A stretch of 64,000 bases of DNA. It comes from Roseovarius nitratireducens (GTDB lineage: Bacteria > Pseudomonadota > Alphaproteobacteria > Rhodobacterales > Rhodobacteraceae). Below the pieces are notes generated by a model. That model was not told the DNA's origin. It searched no databases and saw only the letters and a program-made list of their open reading frames with translations. The position numbers and the translations under genes were made by a program. The stretch covers positions 62,001 through 126,000 of the forward strand of contig NZ_PDNI01000028.1 of the NCBI RefSeq assembly GCF_002925845.1, written 5' to 3'. This document shows, in pieces, positions 53,708 to 62,654 of the stretch (position 1 is its first letter; every line of letters starts with the position of its first letter).

Positions 53708-54832
53708 CTACCCGGCACAGGCCCGACCGAGGGCCAATAGCATGTCATGGCAGGCCCGAAGCTCGGGCAGGGTCAGGTACTCCTCGGGCCGATGTGCGCG
53801 GGCGATGTCACCGGGGCCGCAGATGATTGCCGGAATACCCGCCTGCTGATAAAGCCCTGCCTCCGTCCCGAAACTCACGGCGGCGGTCGCGAGATGACCG
53901 GAAACCTCAGACATGAGGGCGGCCAGCGGATGCGCGGCATCGAGGGCAAGGGGCGGATAGCTGGAGAGCCACTCCGTATCCACACCGCTCTTTTCGGCGG
54001 CGGCCAGGACCGGGGCGAGCAGCGACCCGGGATCGGTCCCGGCGATGGCGCGGGCCTCGATCTCTGCCTCGGCCCGATCCGGAATGATATTGATTGCCTG
54101 CCCGCCTGTGACCGTGCCGACTTGCAGGCTGGACCATGGCGGCGCGAACCGGTCATCCCGTGGGCCACGTGCCTGCAACTCGCGCGCCTGTGCTTCGGCC
54201 GCGACCAGCGCAGGCAGCAGCGCGTGGATCGCGTTTCGCCCCAGATCAGGACGCGAGCTATGGCCCGCCACGCCCGTCGCGTGCAAACGCAGCGCCGCCT
54301 TGCCCTTGTGCGCGAGCACCGGCACCAGCCCCGTGGGCTCTCCGACGATGCAGCCAAGCGGCGCCGCGCACATCTCTGGCAGCTTGGCGATCAGGTGTGG
54401 CACACCTTTGCAGCCGGCCTCCTCGTCATATGAGAGCGCGATATGAATGGGGGTGCCCGGCGCCATCGCCGCCAGATCCGGTGCGACGGCAAGGACAGCG
54501 GCAATAAAGCCCTTCATGTCACACGCCCCGCGACCGATCAGCCGGTCGCCGGTCTGGCGCAGGGTGAACGGGTCGGCGTGCCACCCGGGTTCCTCGGCCG
54601 GGACGACATCGACATGACCCGACAGGATATAGCCGGGTCGCGTCGCGTCTCCGATCGTGGCAAAGAGGTTGGCACGGTCGCCTTCCGGCCCGACGAGGAT
54701 GCGGCAGGAAATGCCGTGCCCGTCGAGCCAGTCCGCGACCGCCTCGATCAACGACAGGTTCGGACGCCCGACAACCGTGTCAAAGCCGACAAGCCGGGCG
54801 AGCATCTCATGGGGTGTGCGGGCAAAGGCCAT
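53708..54832 (-). CDS. argE: M20-family N-acyl amino-acid deacylase (acetylornithine deacetylase-like)
   Basis: 374 residues. Zinc and catalytic motifs SGHVDVVPA (His, Asp), GRGACDMKGF (Asp), SYDEEAGCKG (catalytic Glu-Glu), GEPTGL and a late His in RAHRPEEYL. ArgE-like length and start; TPHEMLARLVGFDTV is typical. In a catabolic cluster it more likely releases an amino acid from an N-acyl form than makes ornithine. ATG 54832 is preferred over longer frames to 54931. Confidence 0.87.
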   Translation of the reverse strand: MAFARTPHEMLARLVGFDTVVGRPNLSLIEAVADWLDGHGISCRILVGPEGDRANLFATIGDATRPGYILSGHVDVVPAEEPGWHADPFTLRQTGDRLIGRGACDMKGFIAAVLAVAPDLAAMAPGTPIHIALSYDEEAGCKGVPHLIAKLPEMCAAPLGCIVGEPTGLVPVLAHKGKAALRLHATGVAGHSSRPDLGRNAIHALLPALVAAEAQARELQARGPRDDRFAPPWSSLQVGTVTGGQAINIIPDRAEAEIEARAIAGTDPGSLLAPVLAAAEKSGVDTEWLSSYPPLALDAAHPLAALMSEVSGHLATAAVSFGTEAGLYQQAGIPAIICGPGDIARAHRPEEYLTLPELRACHDMLLALGRACAG

Positions 54833-55049
54833 GGTGGCTGTGTGTCCTTTTGTCAGATGGCGCGCAGGCATGGTTGATCCTGCACCGAAGCGAGACGGGA
54901 GGGGCGTTGCTTCGCGCGGGTCCAACGGCACCTTTTGCCGGATCCTGCCCGTACAACGCGATATCCTGCGGCAAGCCCGTCAAACGCGGCAATCCATTCC
55001 GCCGCCAAACGGCAAGGATGAAGGCATCGCAGACGCTTTGGAGACCATC

Positions 55050-55715
55050 ATGACCTTCCGCCCCAAGTTCATCACTTTTGACTGCCACGGCACCATGATC
55101 TTTTACGACATGGCCGGTGCGACGCGCGATCACTACGGTGAGACGCTGTCGCCCGAGGCAATGGAGGTGTTCATCCGGGATTTCGCGGCCTACCGGCTCG
55201 ATGAGGTTCTCGGGGCGTGGAAGCCCTATGCAGAGGTGGTGCACAATTCTCTGGAACGGACCTGCAAGCGCAACGGCGTGGCGTTCGATGCGGATATCGC
55301 GACGGCAATCTACCAGCGTGTGCCGACATGGGGGCCGCATGCGGACGTCCCGGCAGGCCTCGCCAAGATTGCGGACAAAATCCCGTTGGTGGCGCTGACC
55401 AATGCGATGAACAGCCAGATCCCGCACAACATCGCCAATCTCGGCGCGCCCATTGCCCATGTCTTCACCGCCGAGGATGCACAGGCGTACAAGCCGCAGA
55501 TGCGCGCATTCGAGTATATGTTCGATCAACTCGGGTGCGGGCCGGAGGACGTGTTGCACGTATCGTCGAGCTTTCGCTACGATCTGATGACGGCGCACGA
55601 TCTCGGCATCACCCACAAGGCATGGGTAAATCGTGGCCATGAACCGGCCAATCCGTATTACGGTTATACCGAGATCCCGGATATCTCCGGACTGCCCGCT
55701 CTGGTCGGGCTGTAG
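55050..55715 (+). CDS. HAD-superfamily hydrolase (second copy)
   Basis: 221 residues. Nucleophile motif FDCHGTM (D11), VALTNAMNSQ (motif II), KPQMRAFEYM (motif III Lys), DVLHVSSSFRYDL (late acidic site). Same type as the gene at 49537 but clearly diverged. 217 bp after a divergent start of the deacylase gene; 17 bp before the DAO gene, so co-transcribed with it. Confidence 0.85.
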   Translation: MTFRPKFITFDCHGTMIFYDMAGATRDHYGETLSPEAMEVFIRDFAAYRLDEVLGAWKPYAEVVHNSLERTCKRNGVAFDADIATAIYQRVPTWGPHADVPAGLAKIADKIPLVALTNAMNSQIPHNIANLGAPIAHVFTAEDAQAYKPQMRAFEYMFDQLGCGPEDVLHVSSSFRYDLMTAHDLGITHKAWVNRGHEPANPYYGYTEIPDISGLPALVGL

Positions 55716-55732
55716 GCTAGGCAGAGACGATA

Positions 55733-57022
55733 ATGAAATACACATCCTACTGGCACGATTCCGCCCCCGCCTTCGACGCCGGACACCAAGGCCCGGTCGA
55801 GGGCCGCTTTGACGTGGCGGTGATCGGCGGCGGCTTCACCGGGCTGAGCGCGGCGCGGCGGCTGGCGCGCGCGGGGGTATCGGTGGCGCTGCTCGAGGCA
55901 GAGCATGTCGGGGCTGGCGGGTCGGGCCGTAATGGTGGGCACCTCAACAACGGCATGGCGCACAGTTATGCCGCGGCCAAGGCGCATCTGGGGGCAGAGC
56001 GCGCCCACGCGCTCTATCAGGCTTATGATCGCTCGATCGACATGATCGAGGATACCATCGCCGAGGAACGAATTGCTTGCGACTTTCGCCGTTCGGGCAA
56101 GCTCAAGCTGGCGTCGAAGCCAAGCCACGTCGCATCGCTGCGCGCCAATTGCGCGTTGATCGCGCGTGAAGTCGATCCCGAGGCGCGTTGGCTGGAACCT
56201 GACACGCTGCGCGCCGAGATTGGATCGCGCGCATTCCACGGTGCCTGCCTGCAACCGAAATCGGCAATGATGCATATGGGGCGCTATGTGTCGGGGCTGG
56301 CGCGGGCGACGGCAGAGCACGGTGCGCTGATCTGGGAGAACGCACCGGTGACGGGGCGGCGCAAACAGGATGGCCTGTGGAGGCTCGACACCCCGCGCGG
56401 TCATCTGCACGCAGAGCGGATCATCGCCGCGACAGGCGCCTATGCCGGTGCGGTCAAGGGGGCGCCGCTCAAGCCCTTTTGCAGGCGTATCATATCGGTC
56501 GGCTCGTTCATCGTGGCGACGCGCCCGCTGACCGACGCAGAGGTCGCAGCGACCTTGCCCGGCAATCGCACTTGCGTAACCTCGATGAATATTGGCAATT
56601 ATTTCCGCCTGTCGCCCGACAACCGCCTCATCTTTGGTGGTCGCGCACGGTTTTCAGCCAGTTCCGACCAACGCTCGGACGCGAAATCGGGCGAGATTCT
56701 GCGCGCCGGGATGGCGCGGATATTTCCGCACCTTGCAGATGTCGAGATCGACTATTGCTGGGGTGGCCTTGTCGGCATGACCAAGGACAGATTTCCCCGC
56801 GTCGGCGAATTGGACGGCATGATCTACGGCATGGGCTACTCCGGGCATGGCGCGCAAATGTCGACCCTGGTAGGTGCGTCGCTGGCGGACACGGCCATGG
56901 GGCACCCGGATGCCAACCCGCTGGCCGGTCTGGACTGGCCCACGGTACCGGGATATTCCGGGCGTCCGTGGTTCCTGCCATTGGTGGGGCTGTGGTTCTC
57001 GATGAAGGATCGGCTATCGTGA
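55733..57022 (+). CDS. DAO-family FAD oxidoreductase (gamma-glutamylputrescine-oxidase-like)
   Basis: 429 residues. FAD motif VIGGGFTGLSAARRLARAG after a 30-residue lead, GGSGRNGGHLNNG (covalent or tight FAD loop), NYFRLSPDNRLIFGGRA, GGLVGMTKDRFPRVG and GYSGHGAQMSTLVG. This form is typical of PuuB-like amine oxidases. Oxidative removal of an amino group with H2O2 or electron release. Downstream of the HAD gene and convergent with a GNAT gene. Confidence 0.9.
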   Translation: MKYTSYWHDSAPAFDAGHQGPVEGRFDVAVIGGGFTGLSAARRLARAGVSVALLEAEHVGAGGSGRNGGHLNNGMAHSYAAAKAHLGAERAHALYQAYDRSIDMIEDTIAEERIACDFRRSGKLKLASKPSHVASLRANCALIAREVDPEARWLEPDTLRAEIGSRAFHGACLQPKSAMMHMGRYVSGLARATAEHGALIWENAPVTGRRKQDGLWRLDTPRGHLHAERIIAATGAYAGAVKGAPLKPFCRRIISVGSFIVATRPLTDAEVAATLPGNRTCVTSMNIGNYFRLSPDNRLIFGGRARFSASSDQRSDAKSGEILRAGMARIFPHLADVEIDYCWGGLVGMTKDRFPRVGELDGMIYGMGYSGHGAQMSTLVGASLADTAMGHPDANPLAGLDWPTVPGYSGRPWFLPLVGLWFSMKDRLS

Positions 57023-57034
57023 TGCTACTGCCGG

Positions 57035-57967
57035 TCAGCCCAGTGAATGGGCGGCAAGCCCAAACATCCTCGGGCCGCTAAGCAGGCGGCGCTGGTTGCC
57101 CAGATACATCTCAGTGACCGTGTCGTGGATACCCATTCCGGCCGCTGACAGAAATGCACCGAACTCTTCACTTTCGGCAGGCGTATCAAGGCGGACGAAA
57201 TCACCCTGACTGCGCTGAATGAGCGGCGCCGCAAGCATCATGGCCATGCTCTCGGTTTCGGCGACGAGCGGCCCTATGACCCATCCCCGGCCAAAGCGTC
57301 GGCGCAGCGCGAAGCCGCGTATCTCGTCCCCGGATTCGACCACCATCCCGTCGGACAGATGCAGCATCGCCGCCATCGTGTCATCACGCGCCGCTCCATA
57401 AGCATGCGTGTCCAGTGCGCGAATTTGCGTCGCATCAGCGGGTTCCACAGGGCGCAAAGCAAGGCCCGGCACAGGCGCGGGCAGGTGGATTGGCCGGGTC
57501 ACGCCCTGATGCTGCCAGATCGTGCCGAGCGGAACAAAGCCCGCTTCCTTGTAGAGCCGGTACCCCTGACGCGTCGCGCTCAGCCGCAGATCCATGTCGG
57601 GACAGTCGTTCATCACCCGGCGCAACAACCAGCGCCCGGTGCCCATCGTCTGCAGGCGGGGCGCAGTGACCATCATGCCCAGCATGGCAAAATCGCTTCC
57701 CGCCCGAAAGCACATGGCAGACCCCATCGCGCGCCCGATTTCATCAATCGCCAGATAGCCTTCGCCAAGCGAGATGAGCATGTCGAGATCGCGACGACGG
57801 TGCGCCCAGAACACTCCAACCGTCAATTCGTGCAAAAGCGTGCGGTCGGCAGGGCTGATCCGGTGCGCCGTAGCGATGAACTTGTCCACGCGAAAGCTGT
57901 CGCGCAGGGTATTGTCCGCCTCCTGCGCGTTCTCGTCTTCCGTCGGTTCGCCGAATTGTCTCGCCAT
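57035..57967 (-). CDS. Two-domain GNAT N-acetyltransferase (second copy)
   Basis: 310 residues. N-terminal domain with VTAPRLQTMGTGRWLLRRVM (acetyl-CoA loop, weaker Q/RxxGxG than usual) and YKEAGFVPLGTIWQHQG; second GNAT-like domain at about 160-310 (LRPVEPADATQIRALD). The HQG element and layout parallel the gene at 52743, so the two are paralogues flanking the deacylase/HAD/DAO block. Confidence 0.83.
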   Translation of the reverse strand: MARQFGEPTEDENAQEADNTLRDSFRVDKFIATAHRISPADRTLLHELTVGVFWAHRRRDLDMLISLGEGYLAIDEIGRAMGSAMCFRAGSDFAMLGMMVTAPRLQTMGTGRWLLRRVMNDCPDMDLRLSATRQGYRLYKEAGFVPLGTIWQHQGVTRPIHLPAPVPGLALRPVEPADATQIRALDTHAYGAARDDTMAAMLHLSDGMVVESGDEIRGFALRRRFGRGWVIGPLVAETESMAMMLAAPLIQRSQGDFVRLDTPAESEEFGAFLSAAGMGIHDTVTEMYLGNQRRLLSGPRMFGLAAHSLG

Positions 57968-58199
57968 TAGTTCGCAAGCCTCTGTTTTTCCGTTGCTATG
58001 GCGCCTCAGGCCGGGCCGCGCAGCGTCTAATCACATCTCCTGCACAGTATCGACCATTCGTCACGGTTTTTTCTGCGGTTTCTAGCCCGGATACCACAGC
58101 ATATGCGCTTTCATTCCTGTCAGGATCACACGCAAACGGGCGCCGGTCGGCCAACCCGAAAAAGGTGAACCCGAGCCACTGTAAAGGAGTTTCCGCGCC

Positions 58200-60236
58200 A
58201 TGCGTGACGATCCGTTGTTGCAACCCTGCCAGGTCGGACATCTGACGTTGAAGAACCGTCTGCTGATCACCGGCCATGAACCCGGCTATGCCGAAGATGG
58301 GCTGCCCAAGGATCGCTACCGCGCCTATCACGTGGCGCGGGCGCGGGGTGGTGTGGCGCTGACCATGACCATGGGCTCTGCATCGGTTGCCCCTGACAGC
58401 GCGCCCTCTGGCGGGGGTATAGAGGCGTTTCGCGACGAGATCGTGCCCTGGATGAACGTGCTTGCACAGGAATGTCATGACGAGGGTTGTGCCGTGATGA
58501 TCCAGCTGACCCATCATGGCCGACGCACACGCTGGGACCGCGGGGATTGGTTGCCCACCGTATCATCGAGCCATGAACGCGAAATCTCGCACCGTCACGC
58601 CGCCAAACTGGCCGAGGATTGGGATATCTCCCGGATCATCGAGGATTACGCCACCGCCGCCGCGCGCATGCACGAGGCCGGGCTCGACGGTGTCGAATTT
58701 CTCGCGACGGGGCATTTGCTGGATCAGTTCTGGTCACCGCGCTCCAATCATCTCGATGCGCCCTATGGCGGTTCGCTCGACAATCGCATGCGGCTGGCGA
58801 TGGAGGTGCTGACAGAGACGCGCCGCAGGGTTGGGTCCGGCTTCTTGCTGGGGCTGCGCTATGCCGGGGACGAGATGTGCGCGGACGGGGTCGACGCAGA
58901 GGAAGGGCTCGAAATATCCCGCCGCCTGAAGGAAAGCGGGCTGGTGGATTTCGTCAATGTCACGCGAGGGCACATTGATACGGATGCGGGGCTTACCGAC
59001 ATGATCCCCGTGCACGGCATGCGAAGTGCGCCACATCTCGAAGCGGCGGCCCGGTTGCGCGAGGCGACAGGTATCCCCGTATTCCACGCCGCCAAGGTGG
59101 CGGATGTCGCCACCGCCCGCCACGCAATCGCAACCGGCATGGTGGACATGATCGGCATGACCCGCGCACATCTGGCCGATCCCGATATCGTCCGCCGGAT
59201 CGAAGCCGGGCAAGAGGATCGTATTCGCCCGTGCGTGGGCGTCAATTTCTGCCTCGACCGGCGCTTTCAGGGGGCCGCCGCGCTATGTGCACACAACCCG
59301 TCCACGGGCCGGGAACAGGAACAGCCGCATTCCATAGCGCCCGCCGACGTTTCGCGCCGGGTGCTTGTGATCGGGGCCGGCCCCGGTGGGCTCGAGGCCG
59401 CCCGCGTGGCCGCCGAGCGTGGGCATGATGTCGAACTGCACGAGGCGGCCAACGACCCCGGCGGCCAGGTGCGGCTGATGGCCCAATCCGAGCGGCGGCG
59501 CGAAATCCTGTCCCTCATCGGCTGGCGCATGGCCGAATGCGAACGGCTGGGCGTTCGGTTTCACTTCAACAGTTTTGCGGAGCCTGAAACGGTGCTGGGC
59601 TCGGGTGCGGATCTGGTGATCGTCGCCACCGGCGGGCTGCCACATGACGTGCCGCTGCATGCCGGGCAGGATTTGCCCGTCTCAAGCTGGGATATCCTGT
59701 CAGGGGACGCACAGCCGGGCCAGAATGTGCTTGTCTTTGATAACGCGGGGGATGCGGCCGGCCTTCAGGCCGCCGAGATGATCGCTGCGACGGGCGCGCG
59801 GGTCGAGATCGTCAGCCCTGATCGCGCGCTATCGTCCGAGGTGATGCCCATGACGTTGACGCCATTCCTGCGCGAGGTGCAGGGCAAAGACGTGCATTTT
59901 ACCGTCACCTGGCGTCTCAACGCGGTGCGGCGGGAGGGCAACAAGCTGTTGGCCGACCTTTGCAGCGATTACAGCACGGCGCGTATGACGCGCGAGGTCG
60001 ATCAGGTCGTGGTCAACAATGGCACAGTGCCGCTCGACGATCTGTACTTTGCGTTGAAACCGCATTCGCGCAACCTTGGCGAGGTGGACCGGGACGCGTT
60101 GCTCGCGGGACAGGCCCAGACCATAACGCGCAATCCTGGGGCCGGGTTTGCACTGTTTCGTATCGGTGACGCGGTTGTCTCCCGCAACATCCATGCGGCG
60201 GTTTACGACAGTCTCAGGCTCATGCGGACCATGTGA
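58200..60236 (+). CDS. Iron-sulfur flavoprotein, DgcA/N-methylproline-demethylase-like
   Basis: 678 residues: FMN TIM barrel of old-yellow-enzyme type (1-370; LKNRLLITGHEPGYAEDG, MIQLTHHGRR, FWSPRSNHLDAPYGGSLDNR), a [4Fe-4S] site (CVGVNFC followed by ALCAHNP), then an FAD/NAD-binding half (VLVIGAGPGGLEAARVAAERG). This is the trimethylamine dehydrogenase/2,4-dienoyl-CoA reductase layout. The GHEPGYAEDGLP start and CVGxNxC block are typical of dimethylglycine, stachydrine and N-methylproline demethylases. AAGGAG lies 11 bp before the ATG. It would demethylate an N-methyl amino acid. Confidence 0.88.
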   Translation: MRDDPLLQPCQVGHLTLKNRLLITGHEPGYAEDGLPKDRYRAYHVARARGGVALTMTMGSASVAPDSAPSGGGIEAFRDEIVPWMNVLAQECHDEGCAVMIQLTHHGRRTRWDRGDWLPTVSSSHEREISHRHAAKLAEDWDISRIIEDYATAAARMHEAGLDGVEFLATGHLLDQFWSPRSNHLDAPYGGSLDNRMRLAMEVLTETRRRVGSGFLLGLRYAGDEMCADGVDAEEGLEISRRLKESGLVDFVNVTRGHIDTDAGLTDMIPVHGMRSAPHLEAAARLREATGIPVFHAAKVADVATARHAIATGMVDMIGMTRAHLADPDIVRRIEAGQEDRIRPCVGVNFCLDRRFQGAAALCAHNPSTGREQEQPHSIAPADVSRRVLVIGAGPGGLEAARVAAERGHDVELHEAANDPGGQVRLMAQSERRREILSLIGWRMAECERLGVRFHFNSFAEPETVLGSGADLVIVATGGLPHDVPLHAGQDLPVSSWDILSGDAQPGQNVLVFDNAGDAAGLQAAEMIAATGARVEIVSPDRALSSEVMPMTLTPFLREVQGKDVHFTVTWRLNAVRREGNKLLADLCSDYSTARMTREVDQVVVNNGTVPLDDLYFALKPHSRNLGEVDRDALLAGQAQTITRNPGAGFALFRIGDAVVSRNIHAAVYDSLRLMRTM

Positions 60237-60365
60237 CTTATCTCACATCAGAATGCCCACGCGAGAACTGACGTTGGTCGTGCCCCACGGGGGCAAGGTG
60301 GGTGGCAAGACCGACCTCACCCCGTCCGTGATGCGAGCGTCGCATGACAGGTTCTCTCGCAAGGT

Positions 60366-61169
60366 TCAGATCGGAGCGAGGCTCGCCCCCTCGATGGTCG
60401 CCCCAGCCGCAAGCGTCTCGATGAAGTCCCGCGACGCGCGCGCCCAGGCCGCTTTTTCCAGCGCCTGCGCGATTTTCGGACGGACCGCTTCATAGGGCAA
60501 CACCTGCCCCGGTGCGATGGCGTTCAGGCGGATGATGTGCCAGCCATGCCGCGACAACACCGGCGCGGGGCTCACGCCGCCCTCGTCCAGTTTGCGCAGC
60601 GCCGCCTCGAATTCCGGCACGGTGTCGCCGGGGCCAAGCTGGCCCAGGTGACCGCCCGAAGCCTTGGAACCGCAATCGCTCTCGCGGGCGGCCGCGGCAA
60701 AGCCCTTGGCGTCACCGTCGAGTTTTGCCAGCAGGGCAGTTGCCCTCGCTTCGGCGGCCGCACGCTCCTCATTATCGCGCGGATCGCAGGCGCACAGGAT
60801 ATGCGACACATCCCACAGCGGGGCCGAGCGGTAACGCGCCGGATCCTTTGCCCATTCGTCGCGCACCGTCTCTTCCGTGACAGGCGCGATGGTCAGCGCC
60901 TCGTCCAGAAGGGCGCGGATCAGCGCCTCCTCGTCGGTCTCGAAACGGCCCGGGGCCAGTTCCATCGGGTCGGGCACCAGCCCGCGCCGCCGCGCCTCCT
61001 GCAACAGAAGCGCCCGGATCGCCAGCGCCTGCGCGGCCTTGCGCCAGGCGATGCCGGGCTTGTCACGGGGGCCAGTGTGGTTCTGGGCCTCGGCGGCAAC
61101 CGCCGCCGAGGGGATGGTTTCGCCGTTGACGACGACATCGGGGAAAAGCGCCACATTCATGACAGTCAC
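60366..61169 (-). CDS. Parvulin-type peptidyl-prolyl isomerase linked to nitrate reductase
   Basis: 267 residues. The C-terminal parvulin domain has HILCACDPRD, ESDCGSKASGGHLGQLGPGDTVPEFE and SRHGWHIIRLN. The N-terminal part is helical, as in NifM-like proteins. No signal peptide, so it acts in the cytoplasm. Its start overlaps the narI stop by 4 bp, a linkage known in proteobacterial nar operons; likely helps fold or mature nitrate reductase subunits. Confidence 0.9.
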   Translation of the reverse strand: MTVMNVALFPDVVVNGETIPSAAVAAEAQNHTGPRDKPGIAWRKAAQALAIRALLLQEARRRGLVPDPMELAPGRFETDEEALIRALLDEALTIAPVTEETVRDEWAKDPARYRSAPLWDVSHILCACDPRDNEERAAAEARATALLAKLDGDAKGFAAAARESDCGSKASGGHLGQLGPGDTVPEFEAALRKLDEGGVSPAPVLSRHGWHIIRLNAIAPGQVLPYEAVRPKIAQALEKAAWARASRDFIETLAAGATIEGASLAPI

Positions 61170-61951
61170 TCCGCCGGGGTCGTCGCCGAGGGGCCGGCTT
61201 CACCCTGCACCTCGTCAAACGCGCGACGGCGCTCGTCGAGCGGACGGCGACGGCGCGAGCGCACGATCTGGTAGCCGGGCCGCGCCAGCAGGTAGCGGAA
61301 CGGCGCTGCAAAACCCGACCAGATATGCACCAGCCGCGTGAACGGGAACAGGATCGTTATGATGAGCCCGAGGAAGATGTGCAGCTTGTAGAGCCAGTGC
61401 ACATCGACAACCGTGACCCAGGCATTGATGTTCCAGGTCACCACGCTCTGCGACCAGGTCATGAAGCGGACCATTTCCGAGCCGTCCATATGCTGCAACG
61501 TCTGGGTGATGGTCAGAAGGCCGATCGCGAGCTGAAGCCAGATCAGCCCCATGATGATGATATCGGGCCAGGTAGAGGTCACACGGATACGCGGATCGGT
61601 GAGACGCCGGTGCAAGAGCATGGTCGAGCCGATCAGCGCGGCGATGCCCGCCGGGCCGCCGATCAGGACGGCCATCCACTGCTTGAGCCCGTAGGGAACA
61701 CCAAGGGCATCCAGCACCCAGATCGGCGTGAAGAGGCCGATGAGGTGACCGAAGAATACCGTCAGAATACCGACGTGAAACAGAATGGACCCCCAGACCA
61801 GTTGCTTGCGCCGCAAGAGCTGGCTGGAAGAGCTTTTCCAGGTGAAGGGATCGCGCTCGTAGCGCGCGATGGAACCCACGAGGAACACCGTCAGCGCGAC
61901 ATAGGGCATGACCCCGAAGATGACGAAGTTGATATCGAAAGTGCCGAACAT
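61166..61951 (-). CDS. narI: Respiratory nitrate reductase gamma subunit (cytochrome b)
   Basis: 261 residues with five hydrophobic segments. Haem-ligand histidines in LFHVGILTVFFGHLIG and in LHIFLGLI...RLVHIWSG. Takes electrons from quinol and passes them to NarH. The C-terminal tail is basic then acidic (RSRRRRPLDERRR). One base separates it from the narJ stop. Confidence 0.95.
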   Translation of the reverse strand: MFGTFDINFVIFGVMPYVALTVFLVGSIARYERDPFTWKSSSSQLLRRKQLVWGSILFHVGILTVFFGHLIGLFTPIWVLDALGVPYGLKQWMAVLIGGPAGIAALIGSTMLLHRRLTDPRIRVTSTWPDIIIMGLIWLQLAIGLLTITQTLQHMDGSEMVRFMTWSQSVVTWNINAWVTVVDVHWLYKLHIFLGLIITILFPFTRLVHIWSGFAAPFRYLLARPGYQIVRSRRRRPLDERRRAFDEVQGEAGPSATTPAE

Positions 61952-61952
61952 G

Positions 61953-62654
61953 TCATGCGCTCCTGTTCAGGGGTGTGGTGGGGACGTCCATGTCCGCCAG
62001 CATCTCGCGGACCTGCGGGCATCCCGCATTCGGGTCGGGGCCAAAGGTGACCTCGGTTTCCTCCCAGACCGCATCGAGAGCTTCCAAATCGGTCGGATCG
62101 TCATCGGGCTGCGCCAGCATTTCGGCCAGGGTTTCGGCATCGACCTGCGTTCCAGAAAGCTGCGACAGCGCCCTGAAAACGCAGGCATATCCGCTCTCGC
62201 GTCGCTCCAGCCTTGTGCCGAGCGCATCAAGGATATGTGCCGCGTCGGCGAGGATATCCTGTGCCTCCGCGCCGGGGCGCGTCGATAGGAATTCCAGCAG
62301 CACCGGCAGGTGATCGGGCAGTTCCGAGGTAGCGGGCTCGACCCCGCCCGCCCGGTAGGTCTCGATCAGGCTGACCATCGCGCCGCCGCGGTCCCGGCTT
62401 TCGCCATGGACATGCTCGAACAGGTTGAGCGAGAGCGTGCGCGAGCGGTCGAAGAGCATCACGTAGCCCTCCTGCAGGTCGTAGATATCGCCCTGCGCCA
62501 GCGCGTCTGTGAGCGTCTGCAACGCCGCGCGGGTGCCCGGGTCGATGCGCGTGTCGTTCGCCAGAACCGCCCCGATCACGGGCATGGCCTCCTGCAACTC
62601 CGTCGAGGGGTAGCTGAGCATCAGCGACAGGGCTTTCAATGTGCGGTCCATCAT
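61953..62654 (-). CDS. narJ: Nitrate reductase molybdenum cofactor assembly chaperone
   Basis: 233 residues of the NarJ/TorD-like helical family (KALSLMLSYPSTELQEAMPVI, LFEHVHGESRDRGGAM). Needed to insert the molybdenum cofactor into NarG before membrane docking. The ATG overlaps the narH stop by one base. Confidence 0.94.
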   Translation of the reverse strand: MMDRTLKALSLMLSYPSTELQEAMPVIGAVLANDTRIDPGTRAALQTLTDALAQGDIYDLQEGYVMLFDRSRTLSLNLFEHVHGESRDRGGAMVSLIETYRAGGVEPATSELPDHLPVLLEFLSTRPGAEAQDILADAAHILDALGTRLERRESGYACVFRALSQLSGTQVDAETLAEMLAQPDDDPTDLEALDAVWEETEVTFGPDPNAGCPQVREMLADMDVPTTPLNRSA

